Below are positions 9,896-21,190 of a stretch of DNA of 64,000 nucleotides, piece after piece. The first letter of the stretch is position 1; the number at the start of each line of letters is the position of its first letter. The notes beneath the pieces are model-generated. The model was given only the letters and a program-made list of their open reading frames with translations. It was not told where the DNA came from and did no database searches. The position numbers were made by a program, and so were the translations under genes. The DNA comes from Aselliscus stoliczkanus (Eukaryota; Chordata; Mammalia; Chiroptera; Hipposideridae), in NCBI GenBank assembly GCA_033961575.1, contig CM066727.1, positions 86,674,501 through 86,738,500 of the forward strand. Direction: 5' to 3'.

Positions 9896-12800
9896 ATATA
9901 TGTATAATAAGGAGTAGAATCAGTATGTATATTCCAGATTTTTAGATTATAAAGCCTAGGGCATTTCTACTGTGTATTATGCTTCCATATCTAAGGAGAA
10001 TCAAAATGAAGTTACCAAGAACTGATTTGCAAAAGTCACTACCCACCTGATGGGCTTAATAAAATGGTCTTTGATGTCTTTATCTCTGACTCCATCTCCA
10101 CTGATAATAAGGAGCTACTATTTTGATTGCATATCAACTTTCATTGCTGAAATGAGGGTTTGGCCCATCTCACTTAAATACTGACTTTTGACTGCTGTAT
10201 GTTGTCTCTTCACTTTTTGCAACCACTTTCATATGCAACCAGCAACTCAATAATATAGCAGCATTCACAGTGGCAGTAGAAGAAGCAGAAAACAAAGTGG
10301 AAGTTCATAAATTGAGAAAACTGGAATCAATTTGGTTTTGATTCAGTCACATTCTGTCTCTCTTGAAAGAAAAAAAATCTCTAGAAGATTGGTGCCACCT
10401 CACTGCACTTGAGTTATATATAAAAGTCAGAATTAGAGTTTTCAATTTTTTAATGAGTTTTAATAGGCATATTGCTTAGCTTCCTGACAAAGTGATGAAA
10501 CACAGATCTGCTAAATTGCAAAAATGCCTGTGACATTTGTTTACTTGGACAATTACAAGAAAAGAGATCTTTTATGATTAATCTTTTTTATAGGGAAACT
10601 CAAAAATAGGCTTCTGCAGACTTCTAAATTTGTACATTTTAAACTTCTAGAATCACTTTCAAACCGATTCCTTTACTTTAGCACCACAGCAGCTGAGGCA
10701 GTGGTGTACCTGTTAGGCCGGGTATTCCTGCTTTATAGGTGACATTTCCAGACTAGGATGTAGAAGGACAGACTAGGATCCAGTTTTTGTAACATTCTGA
10801 GGTGAAGGGGCATTCGCTTCATCTAACAGCCTGGGTTTTTCCCAGTCTTAGAGATCTAGGATTTCTGAGGAGGAGTTGCTGGCACGTGAACTAGTTTTCA
10901 CTGGCATTATCTACGGAAGTAACTCCACATTTTGTTTAGGTTCTATGTATTGCCCCCTGCTCTTCCATAATTTCACAGTATCCTTTCTCTATCGCTGGCC
11001 ACATGCATAGAGATTGTCAGAGTGACAATGACAGGAGAAGCACTTAGTGTTAACTAAGCAATTAAAATACGTACATGTTATATAAGATACTAATGCTGGC
11101 TGCTCTGAATTTAATAGTATGCCTGTTTCATAATTCCAAGTTATCTTATATAAACCTGATCTATTAAAGATAAAGCCCACCTTCCTTAAGAAAACAGAAG
11201 TTTAAAAAAGAAGAAAAAATGAAAAAGGAAACTTGCATGTGTACTTCACATCCGGTGAGGTGACTTCTGTTGTCTCCTCTAGGTTGCTTTAACCATGGAA
11301 AGTCGAGCTGCATTAAGCAAGGAAATTCTATCATGAAGAAAATATGCTTATTAAGTTTGCCAGAAGGTGTCCCGCCTCCCAGCCAAAACGACAGACTGGT
11401 GAATCCTGTGCCAGTGGGTGTGGGTGGCTTATCGGACTCGCATCACTGAAGGTGGAGGGTATAAGTAGGTCACAGGCAAAGGCATCCGTGGCCTCCTCTT
11501 AGTCTTGCTTTTCCAGGCGGAGGTAATTCAGGGTTTTTAAGAAAGCCTCCGGAGTGGAGGTGGCAGGTGGGGATACAAGTCCGCAGATAGGGTACACCTA
11601 GAGACCAGCTATGCCTGGTCACCAGCAAGGGGAGATGGGCGGGAGGAGAAAGGCCATTCATGCTAATCAGAGAGTCATGGTACCATCTCCCTCCTACCCA
11701 AATATTTACTCAACTTTTAAACAAAAGACTGCCAAATCCCCAAAGATGAAGTCTGCCCTCTGGGATTTTGAAAATCCCTCCCATCCTGTGGGTCTGGAGG
11801 GTCATGGCAGATGTCATCCCTGCCTGCAGAGGGCCTGGTCACCAAGCCTCAGTTGTGCAATGTCTGTGTGCACTTTTGAGCTCTGGTCATTATTAATGAA
11901 CTCTGTGGTCAGCATTAACTTTTGTTCAAGTTTAAACCTGGAAATATCTTCCCGTTATTCTCCATTTCCCTTCCTCAACCCACAGCACACTCCCCTGTCA
12001 AAGAAAGCCTTTGTATAACTAGAGTCAATGCTGCTACAGAGTGTCACAGTCAGGGTGTAGCCTGCATTCCTCATAATGGAAGTGGAATGTGCCCTTTTGC
12101 TTGTATAACCATCATGTCTAAAAATATCAGAGACACCCCTTGCTGTATTGGTGACACACAGACACATAAGGGTTGAATAATCACACAGTCAATTTTGGGG
12201 TAAGCAGTAGAGGACAATTAGTAAAACCTGATTCCAAAATATAAAAAGGAATATCTCAAATCTCAAAAGACGTTTTCATTGTAAACTGGGGTTTTCATTC
12301 CTGATCAATTCTTCTACCCTTTTATTTTTTTTCTTTAAGCCTGAGAGTTTGCTCTCGTTCACACCTTCCATTTAACATGGGAGCGTTCACACTCCATGGA
12401 GCTCTCTTTAAAGCATCTGCCTGCCTGGCTGGAAGAGGACACGTTTCCAGCAATCAGTACATCCGGGTCTTCTAAAGGCAGAGGAGTTATGAGCCTACAT
12501 CCTCCAGGTAAATATGCTTCCTCTACACTTAATAATAATAAACCCACTTTCACGTAATGTAATTTAGATTTTCCGGTGACTCTGTAAGCAGTCGTTTCTC
12601 CACTGCAAATTTAGGATACTCTTACTAGCAATTTGTTCATTTTCATTGAATGATAAAATAACAGCAAGGGCTACTCAATTGCAGTGAAAAACAAACTGCA
12701 TAACTTGACTTCTTTTCCTACTTTCTACCAACATGTTTTCCCCCCTTTACCTTTAGATTCCATTTGTAAACACTTATATAAGGACAAGTGTCTTGGATTT

Positions 12801-13060
12801 GGGGACTAAAGTTGTTTGATGAAAGCAGTACACAGAGCCTTGGACTGTAATGTCTTAGCAGCAGTTAGAGGTTAACAAGATGAGTGGATATGCCCATCAA
12901 CGTCTTTGAAGAAAGGCAGCATTGTGCAATGTGGGGCCAAGGGTGAGGTTGTATAAAACTCTTAGTCTCTCTTCAAACTTCCAGACACAGCAAGTATTGC
13001 CCTAAGTTGTCTGGAGCCAGCACACATTCAGCCTGAGGGCGGAAGCTCAGACATGTCATG
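9896..13060. other. Unassigned 3.1-kb block, GC-richer at 11.3-12.0 kb
   Basis: No repeat family is recognised with confidence. At about 11350-12030 the sequence is less AT-rich and several short frames are open, the longest 135 codons (11611-12018, beginning MPGHQQGEMGG). Its residues show no domain, and there is no CpG cluster. It could be unique sequence, a diverged old repeat or a regulatory segment; nothing in the sequence decides. Confidence 0.4.
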
Positions 13061-13164
13061 GTGTAAAGGATGCGCAACACTAGAAGGCACTTTATAGATC
13101 ACAGAGACCAGCTTCCTTAATTTACAGTCTGAGGCCTATGTCACTTAATTTGGGTTATATGCAA

Positions 13165-13375
13165 GAATATTTTCAAGCACCTCACATGTTGTGAATCATT
13201 TCCGTGCACATTATGTCATTTGTTTCTCCCTCAAATTTGTGCAGATATTTGTACCATTTTGCAATCAAGGAAACTGAGGCTCAGACAGGTTAAGTGGTTG
13301 GCTCTAAATCATAAAACTGCAAGCAGGAAAGCTGAGACTTGAGCCTCCATGTTATAAATTCTATGCTTTTTTCAC
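13165..13375 (-). repeat. MIR SINE fragment
   Basis: 'caaggaaactgaggctcag' followed by 'acaggttaagtgg' and 'gctgagacttgagcctcc' is a clear reverse-complement MIR core. A further MIR/L2-like scrap lies just upstream (13085-13150, 'ttacagtctgaggcct'). Confidence 0.85.
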
Positions 13376-13664
13376 TAGATTATGTCCCTCTGTCTGCAGC
13401 AAGGACAGTGTGTACTCCAACAAACTTTCATTGTCTGCTTTCTAGGTGTCCAGTATTGTACATAGCTCTGCAATCTGTGTTACTGCTGCAGGTAAGCCAT
13501 AAATAAAATGGTGCTAATAATTTGGAATAAACTTTATTTGTGGTCATTTTCAATTTCATTAGGGAAATACATACATTAGCATTTGGATTTTTTTTTTTCA
13601 ATTTTATTGTTTGTCTTCATATTCCTGTGCCAGTAAGAAGTCCCATTTTGGCTTATCTCATGAA

Positions 13665-13850
13665 AGTGGTACCAGTGTACCAGAAAAAGGTAATCATAAA
13701 ATCTCCTAGGAGATACCTGGAAAAGTACCTAATCCAACTTTGTCATTTTTAGTGATGAGAAAATTAACACTAGGAACTTCAAGTAAATTATCCAAGGCCA
13801 CGCATCTACCTATATGCTGAGCCAGGATTGGAAATCAAAGTGTTCCATCA
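13665..13850 (-). repeat. MIR-family fragment (MIR3-like)
   Basis: 'cctaatccaactttgtcat', 'gatgagaaaattaacacta' and 'tatccaaggccacgc' match the antisense arrangement of the MIR3-type consensus. Diverged. Confidence 0.7.
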
Positions 13851-14491
13851 GTTTATTTCTCCTAGAAAATGAATAGTTTTTAGCCATGGATAGTTTGATT
13901 GCCTTATATTAATATTTCTTTTCCCAAGACAGATTTAAAAAGGGATAGGATAAAAAGGAACACTTTTAGGTTGAGTATATATATATTCCTGACACAAACA
14001 TACAAGAAGATTGACAATTAAGTACATTAATCTCAAAGAAGAGGAGAAAAACTGGGAGCATTTCTGTTCTCAGTTATGTTTGTCCTTCCTAATCAAAACC
14101 ATGTGAGAAGCTAGAAAAGAACCAAGAGACCAGTATGCTTGCCAAAGAAGAAGGGACAACAGAAAAAGAAAAATGATGGAACAGTGAAGCAAAGACTCAA
14201 TATTATTTCCAGCGTTTTAGCACACAGTCACACTTCCAGTTCATCAGATAAGAATGTTTTGCGCACATTGGGTCAATTTATGCTGCACAGGAAAGCCTGT
14301 AGCTGTGCTCGCAGCCCACCACTTCCTGTGGGAGTCAGAGAAACAGGCTCAGCCCTTTATTTCTTTGACCAAAATGCTTCTAACTCTGAGGAAGAACCTC
14401 ACTGCTCACCCTGCTGTGTGGTAGGAGTCCATAGTCAACTACTGACCATCATCAGGAAAATGTTGTCCATTTCTCAGGTGTCTTTGTCCCC
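13851..14491. other. Unassigned sequence
   Basis: No repeat recognised. It holds the start of the longest open frame in the window (14139-14798, 219 codons), which I do not call a gene: see the rejected list. Confidence 0.4.
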
Positions 14492-14499
14492 TGTGTGCG

Positions 14500-14542
<43 letters not shown>
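14492..14542 (+). repeat. (GT)n microsatellite
   Basis: About 51 bp of TG/GT units with two GC interruptions near its left end. It encodes the V-C repeat in the overlapping open frame. Confidence 0.97.
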
Positions 14543-14546
<4 letters not shown>

Positions 14547-14996
14547 AAGCTTAACCTTTTTTTGGCTCACTGCACTCCAGTTCCTCACTATTCATGCAAG
14601 TTAATTCTTTACTGTTGTAAGTTTTTTTTTTTCCACGACAATGCAAGCAATTTTAGCTACAGGAAAAGGCCTGCTAAGCACTTGGAGCTGACCTCCCCTC
14701 CACCTCTCTGTGGCCATAGTCCCTCCTCAGCGGGGCTCCAGAACCATACATTGGGGTGCAGAGAGAGAGGAAAAGTTCACTGGGAGGCCGCCTGCTGAGA
14801 TCTACTCCGCAGGTTTTCATTCTTAGATCCACTTCTCATGAGGCTGACTGGCATTTTAAAACAGTGTTCAAAAGAGTTTCATTCGTTATCATCTTCCAAC
14901 TTCTTCCCAGTAGTCCTTTGACCTACTCCTTCTTCCTGCTTCAGTCCCTCTCTGATTACTCTTACACTGTCACTAAGATCCCACTAAGCATCCGTT

Positions 14997-15121
14997 AAGA
15001 AATTCTGGGGGAGGGGAGTTGTCACTTTGCTGGATAAAAAGTATAACAATTGCACTGTGTTGTACACCTGAAACTAATATAAGAAAAATTAAATTAAATT
15101 AAAAAAAAAAAAGAAATTCTG
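14997..15121 (+). mobile_element. Short 5'-truncated L1 3' end with perfect TSD
   Basis: The insert (15008-15110) is only about 100 bp: 'gagttgtcactttgctgga', 'aaaaagtataacaattgcac', 'tgtacacctgaaactaat', then a poly-A-like tail. It is flanked by an 11-bp direct repeat aagaaattctg at 14997-15007 and 15111-15121. Its sequence closely resembles the 3' end of the insertion at 38930-40033, so both come from the same, relatively recent L1 subfamily. Confidence 0.93.
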
Positions 15122-16070
15122 TTATTCCAGTCTCTCTTTTGGTGCCCCAGCAGGTTTGACATGGGACAGAGGGAGCAGATGGCTCATGTAGTTCACACCC
15201 CCTGTCCCCAGATCACTGCTATTCTGATCTGGCTCTTCCTTGAGTGTTTTCTCTGTGGACTTCTGCCCCTCACCTCAGCCAAATCTACTCATGTGCAAAA
15301 ACACTGTTCCAGTTGGAAGGTTTCTTTTGGGGTCAGCTGAGAGCCATCAGGTTCTCCTGGTCTCCCTGCAATAAGGGAACTCACCCCAGAGCTGATTCTA
15401 GACTGGCACTGACAGTACAGGAAGCAAAATGCTAACTTCTCTTTCAGGGATTAAGCCCGGTAAGATGAAACAACATACCTATCATCCACACAGTTAGTTG
15501 AAACTATAGGACCAAAAAGATTCAGAACTGAGTTTCAACTCAGTTTTCTTTGCAGCTTTGAAGTGCTGGCAGAGCCGAGCTACAGGCAGTGTGAGCAGGG
15601 AGTGTGAGCAGCCGGGACAACCTCCTACTCAGAGGACTTGGCCCTTTGGGTTTTGATTATATTCCTTACTGAGGAGAAGGAATTATTTATTTTTATTAGG
15701 AAATCTGAAGGGGTAGAAGATCCAGAAACCCTGGGTGGGAGTTGTATAATTTTCAGAGAACTCCATGTGCAGGGCACAGGAAAAGAGAATGACTGATCTG
15801 AAAAATTTAAAGAAATAAAAGGAAACGAAAGATCTTTACAGATATCAGAGTCTCAGATATTCTAAAGATACTCTTGCTCACTGTTTACAACATTTTAAAA
15901 CTCATTTTATCACACAATGCTTTTTCACTGAACTTTTATAACCCATCTCTATAACCCAAGAAAATTTTGAGTAATTTCACTTCTTATATTTGGGATCATG
16001 AAAATATGCCCCCTTACAAAGTCTTCTGTGTCCCCAGAGGGACTAGGTACTTGCTCTCCCCACATCTACT
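15122..16070. other. Unassigned sequence
   Basis: Nothing recognised. A 12-bp partial duplication 'gtgtgagcag' occurs near 15589-15610. Confidence 0.45.
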
Positions 16071-16074
16071 GAGA

Positions 16075-16180
16075 ATCCCTGTAGCCCAATCCTACAGATG
16101 AAGAATCCCAAAGATGACCTGCCTAAGATCCTATAACCAGTTAGCTGCCTGGGCAAGATAAGAATACATTTCCTGTCTTC
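16075..16180 (-). repeat. Probable MIR fragment
   Basis: 'cctacagatgaagaatccca' and 'gcctaagatcctataaccag' sit in the order of an antisense MIR core. Strongly diverged. Confidence 0.55.
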
Positions 16181-17475
16181 TAATCAAGAGCTTTATCCTC
16201 TATAATATTTTGTGTCCCTAGAGTTCAAGCGTATTGAGAATGTGAGATGTACTTAGAGTTTTTAATTCTTCAAATTCTTTAAAGTGCTCAAAATATTTCA
16301 TTGGGGAGAGTTATTCTAGGCATCATCTGGGAAATAAGCATATGATACATCCATCATCCAAATGGTTCTTTAGAAACACTGATGTTAGAAGCAGAGACTA
16401 GAGCTCTAGCCAAAGTCTCAATCTGCCTCCAAACAAAGGGGAGGGAAGTAAATAAGGATAAGAGTTACAGAAAAGAAGGCATCAGTGACCATTTGAATTT
16501 GGCATAGTAAAAACTGATGAATGAATAGCCCAAAGCAGTTTAAGGCTTAATTCCTAGATTTAAAATTTTAAACATAAAAGTTATCAGCCAAGTGAAATGA
16601 GAATTATTAAATGCTTGTAAGCGCCCCAGGAATCTTCAGAAACATAAGCAACACTCTATAATTAATACACATGGGATTTTATTTCTTTTTTTTTAAAGGA
16701 AAAGTACAGCTGAACTGTAGACTCACAAAGGAAGATAGAGAATTTCATCTTGAAAGATATGAAATGATCTCTCTCTAAGAATATGAAAGAAGTCAGACTC
16801 ACGCTAAAGCAGTCTTGAGAACTGCAAGGGACAGAAAAGGACAGTAGTCCCTGGAAGGAATGTGTGGGTAGAAGAATTATAGAAACTTTCAAAGCTTTTA
16901 TGAAAGGATTGGAGAGAAAAGAAACATAGGAGGTCCATTAGTAAGTTAGAAGAAAGATGGATTTAATGATGAATATGACATTATTGAGATAATGAACTGC
17001 ATCATTAAATTATCTTTTAAAAAGAAGAAAGAAAATATATCCCTAGGAATCTTTTGTGGGGCAGGAGGGGAATAGAAATAAGAATCTTTTGTTTTTAAAT
17101 TGGTCACTAGTAAACAAGCAAATTTAAAATAAAATGAGTTCAAAAGCAAGCAAAAATAATCTATGACCTGAGAAGACAGGAGAGGGATAACCTTAGAGAG
17201 GAAGGATGGGTCGGGGGAAGGCTTTGAGGACGCTAAGGATATTCTGTTTCTGCATCTGTGTGGGTTTGGTGGGGGAGGGTTCTTTCTGAAAATTCATTGA
17301 GCTGTACACTGTGACCCATGCACTTTTACGGATGTGTTACACAGGAGCAAAAAGAACAAATAAAAGTGAAATACAATGAAAGTTTTCAAAAAGGTAAATA
17401 TTAAAATTATAGAGATTCAAAGGTGGGTGGTAAGGTAATGGAATTATAAAGTAACACATAGATATTCTTTTTTTT
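16181..17475. other. Unassigned AT-rich sequence
   Basis: About 1.3 kb with no repeat or exon that I can identify. Confidence 0.45.
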
Positions 17476-17955
17476 AAAAAAATCATAGTGAGGGCCGGCC
17501 AAGTGGCACGTTGGTTGGGGGCTGGCTTGGGGTGCCCGCTCTGAGCAGCAGGGCCCCGGTTAGGATCCCACATATGAGGGCCAGTGACACTGCATTCTAC
17601 AGCTAAGGTGGTGAACAGCAGCTCAACCTGGAGCTAGGCTGCTGTGAGTCGCCAGGCAATGGCATAGCTGCAGCCCCTGCTGCAGTGGGCTGCCATGGGC
17701 TGCAGTGAGTGGCCGGCAGCCACATGAGCGGCCAAGAGCCGCTGTGTGCGGCCGTCCAGAGGCCAGCGGCCAATCTGCCTCACCCAGGAAGAACGCAGTG
17801 AAGATACCAACATTGGCTTGTGAGGCGATGTCCTCCTCGGCTAGACCGAGGAACAAAGGGACAGCAACTTGTCTGTTCCCCTTCCCCGGTTCCCTAGTGC
17901 TGTTCCCCTCCCCCAATTCCCCATTAAAGTCTTTTAAAAAAAAAATCATAGTGAG
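17476..17955 (+). mobile_element. Long-form tRNA-derived SINE with 17-bp TSD
   Basis: Insert 17493-17938 lies between direct repeats aaaaaaatcatagtgag (17476-17492 and 17939-17955). The head 'ggccggccaagtggcacg' and the B-box-like GGTTAGGATCC (17558-17568) are those of the tRNA-derived SINE seen in four other places here. After 'gagggccagtgacactgc' the short copies go straight into an A tail. This copy continues for about 340 bp of GC-rich sequence that ends in ccccattaaagtctttt and poly-A. ATTAAA is a common polyadenylation signal variant, so the extra part may derive from an RNA polymerase II transcript or a second SINE unit. It is the most GC-rich block nearby; the open frames in it are by-products. 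Confidence 0.9.
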
Positions 17956-18255
17956 TTAAGATGAAAGGAATAGCAATCCATCAGGGTACAACCAAAATTT
18001 ACTTTTGTAACCAAAATATTCCTGTACCATACAGTAAAATTTTGTGGTGGATAATTCTCATTAATAGGAATCTTATATCCTATTTCAAATGTAATCACCA
18101 CACTCTAATTTTTCTTTTTTAAAAGCAAATTCAAGTTTCCATATATAGATAATTTGTTTAAATTGAAATGTATCCAAATTTGTAGAAAGAAATGAAGTCA
18201 TATAGCCATATGTGACTTTAGAGAAAAGACTAGTCAATCAACTAAAAATAAGCTG
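17956..18255. other. Unassigned AT-rich sequence
   Basis: Nothing recognised. Confidence 0.45.
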
Positions 18256-18257
18256 AT

Positions 18258-18420
18258 TGCTAATTATGTGGCCAATTCAATGCTAGTTATCATTGGGGAT
18301 ACAAATGAAGTAAAAAAGTCTTGTTTCTGCTAAGAAACATAATCTAGTTGGGGAGAGAAGACTAACGATATGAATGCACAACATGCTACATGGTTCAATG
18401 CTATATATAATATGAATGTA
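18258..18420 (-). repeat. L2 LINE 3' end fragment
   Basis: 'atcattggggatacaaatga', 'agtcttgtttctgctaag' and 'taatctagttggggagagaa' follow the antisense L2 3' end (cactggggatacaaagatga .. agtctagtgggggagacag). Confidence 0.6.
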
Positions 18421-19046
18421 ATAGTATGAACACATAATATCTTAATTACGGTATGATTTTTTACTCTCTCCATAAAAAATATTAAAATAAGAATTACTAC
18501 ATTTGTATAGATAAAAAACTGAAGTCTTCTTACTTATTTCACAGGGATTATCTGATAGAGATCAAAATTAAGTGTCATCTTATGGGACACATTCATTAAA
18601 ATTTGCAAAAAAATTATTTACAACAATGAAATTTACAGTTGGCACTAATACACATTTTGTGCAAACCTTAGAGTGTTTAAAAAGGGGAAAAGGGAGGAAA
18701 TAGGGAAATCTTTCAAGTTGAATGCCAGTACCATTGGGAATCAATTACCAACATGATAGGTGGGAGGGAATTGGTCAGGACCAAGTGCCAAAAACAATGG
18801 TAGGGTAACAGTGTAAATCAAACTACATTACAGTTGGAAATGTGACTTAGCAGGCAGAACAAATAACCAGAGTCTATGCCTTTGTCTACCCAGTAACACA
18901 CCCTCCTACTGAGGAGTGAAAAAAAAATAGTCTAGTGGAGTGAGCAATAGCTCATCTTAATGTCCACATTTCATCCTGTTTCCAACCCACATCTGTGAGT
19001 GAATCAGAATTCTTTTTTCCTCAGTTGAGTTGATGTCTGGCTGAGT
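18421..19046. other. Unassigned sequence
   Basis: Nothing recognised with confidence. Confidence 0.45.
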
Positions 19047-19496
19047 GCTGTAGGCTGAATAAGGGCCCCACAAAAATAACTAATCCTTGGAACAGGTGAA
19101 TATTATCTTATATAGCAAAAGGCACTTCGCAGATGTGATATGAGAAGATCCACATAGCTAAGCATAAGCGTAATCATGATGGTCCTTATAAGACAGACGG
19201 CAAGAAGGTCAAAGGAGGAATTAGAAGATATGATGACAGTGGAAACAAGAAGTTGAAACGATGTGAGAAATGAATCACCAACCAGAGAATGCAGCAGACT
19301 TCAGAAGCTAGAAAGGCAAGAAGGATTTTCCCCTAAACCCTCAAGACAGAACCAGCCCTGTGGACACCTAGACTTTAGCCCAGTAAAGCTCATTTCTGGC
19401 TTCCAATCTTCTGAACATAAGGGAGCAGATTTGTGTTATTTTAAGCCACTAAATTTGTGGTAATTTTTTTTAATAGCAGTATTAGAAAATGAATAC
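19047..19496 (+). mobile_element. MLT1-type MaLR solo LTR
   Basis: The 5' end 'tgctgtaggctgaataaggg', the middle 'ggcacttcgcagatgtgat' and 'atggtccttataagac', and the 3' end 'gttattttaagccactaaat' followed by 'tagaaaatgaatac' are the ordered landmarks of MLT1 LTRs (ERVL-MaLR). It is close to full length. No internal region is attached, so it is a solo LTR. Confidence 0.85.
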
Positions 19497-19777
19497 ATTG
19501 ATGACAATGATCAGCCTAATCATAGCTGATTTTCACTATGGCATCTTTCATGAGGGCATTTGATTTCCAAGATGTAGCCCTTGGTACTAGCAGCTCTTTG
19601 TATCTTTACAGGAACCCAGTCACTGGGCAGGTTTCCTGAAATTCATGTCTGTTAAGGCCCATAGGCCACCTCCAGAATTCACGGGGACTGATAACGAAAC
19701 TCCAAGAAAAAAGAAACTGGCCACATGGCTTAAGGAAGATTGTTACACTTGAAAATCATAGAAGATTAAAATACTAA

Positions 19778-19832
19778 CTCTAAAGTGTAAATCTTTTTTT
19801 TAAATATCTATTCTTTTTCTTGCAAACTTTGT

Positions 19833-19871
<39 letters not shown>

Positions 19872-19960
19872 TTTGAGGGCAGTGTCACTGGCCCTCATAT
19901 GTGGGACCCGAATCGGGGCCGCTGCACGCCACCTGGCCCGCCCTCTAAAGTGTAAATCTT
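19778..19960 (-). mobile_element. tRNA-derived SINE, internally deleted, 18-bp TSD
   Basis: A perfect 18-bp direct repeat (ctctaaagtgtaaatctt, 19778-19795 and 19943-19960) frames this antisense copy. On the minus strand the head lacks about 25 bp around the anticodon-stem region: 'ggtggcgtgcagcggcccc' replaces the usual GTGGTTAAGCGCTGGCTTGG segment. Its B box GATTCGGGTCCC is near 19903-19914. The A-rich tail has expanded into a (TTTA)n tract at 19832-19873. Confidence 0.93.
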
Positions 19961-21054
19961 AAAGTGTTTAGTGTAGGGATTCTTTGACTCAAATGCCATT
20001 TTTGGTATGTGATTTCCCCCCATCTTCACAGCGACAACAGAAGTATGAAAGGGATACTTTTAAAGAAAGTTTTAAAGAGTTTGTCCATTAACAAATTTTG
20101 CTCTCTCACTGGACCAACGCTCCTTGAGGACAGAGACCATGAATCATTACTGTTTAGCCCCACAACTAGTAGAGTGACTAGTGACGAGACATATTTTCCA
20201 AGAAAGGAAGGAAAAGACAAAAGAATAAAGAAAGAAGAAAAATAACTTTTTTTTCATATTTTAAATTAAAACTGAGTGAACTGGGGAGCCAGAGTGAATT
20301 TCATCAGACAGTAGCTACATAATTTTAAAATTCATTTATAAAAAGTATTGTGTTTACTTTTCCCCCAGTATCAACCTACCAAGTAAGCTTACTGCTGAGC
20401 TTAGATTAAAGAATAAATATTAGATGCAATGTTATGGATAATGAGAAATTATGATAGAAAATGGTAGAGTTGGTGAATAAAGTTTCAAACTAAATTTGAA
20501 ATGAATAAAAATATCTTAACCCTAAATAACCAGCTCCATTTCTGTGTGTGTATCATTTTTGTTATAAAACTGAGCTTGCTGTAGGCAGAACCTTAGGGAA
20601 GATTCCCATACATTGTACAACCACCAAAACACTGGCATAACAAAGGCATTTGTCAATCCTTCTAAAAACTTAAATAGAATGATGAGAAGATAATATATTA
20701 AAAGAAAAAGATGAGTCAGGAAGTACATATATTTATTGACTGATCAAATCTTTAGTAGGGATACACTAAGAAGAGAAACAATTTAATGTGGAAACAGCAA
20801 GTACTTGAGTTACTTGCTGGACTGATGCAGAAACAAACTCAAATATCACAGGCTTTATGCAACAGTTCTGGGCTTATCATTTCTTAAGTGGGCTCCAAAG
20901 TTTATAGTATCCAGGAAGGTTGACACCCTGTATTGACAATCTACATTAATTGTATATGATTTGTATATGCCATGGCATTGGGCAAGACTTCTGCTGGAAC
21001 CTGGGACAGGAAGACTCCTGCACAAGGGAAGGCATCTTCCCATCAAAGAGAAGC
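19961..21054. other. Unassigned AT-rich sequence
   Basis: No repeat family or exon recognised. Confidence 0.45.
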
Positions 21055-21190
21055 AGTGGGAAGTCAGGAGGCCTGGATTCCAATCCGACTGTGACCTTTT
21101 GAAAGGTACCATCCCTGGACTTCAGTTTCCTTTTTTGGAATATGACGGGGTTGAATCAGATGACCTCCAAAGTCCCTCTTTATTTTGAAA
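21055..21190 (+). repeat. MIR-family fragment
   Basis: 'ggcctggattccaatccgac', 'cttcagtttccttttttgg' and 'tcagatgacctccaaagtcc' are the sense-strand landmarks of a MIR/MIR3 element. Confidence 0.8.

Noticed and set aside
14139..14798. 219-codon frame as a real gene
   Set aside because: It depends on reading through (GT)n and a T run, has no recognisable domain, and no transcript features can be seen around it.
17493..17590. Functional tRNA gene
   Set aside because: The A and B boxes belong to a SINE head: no cloverleaf acceptor stem closes, and it is followed by SINE body and poly-A inside a target-site duplication.
17623..17959. 108- and 84-codon frames rich in R, A and P
   Set aside because: Both are within the long-form SINE; openness follows from its GC content.
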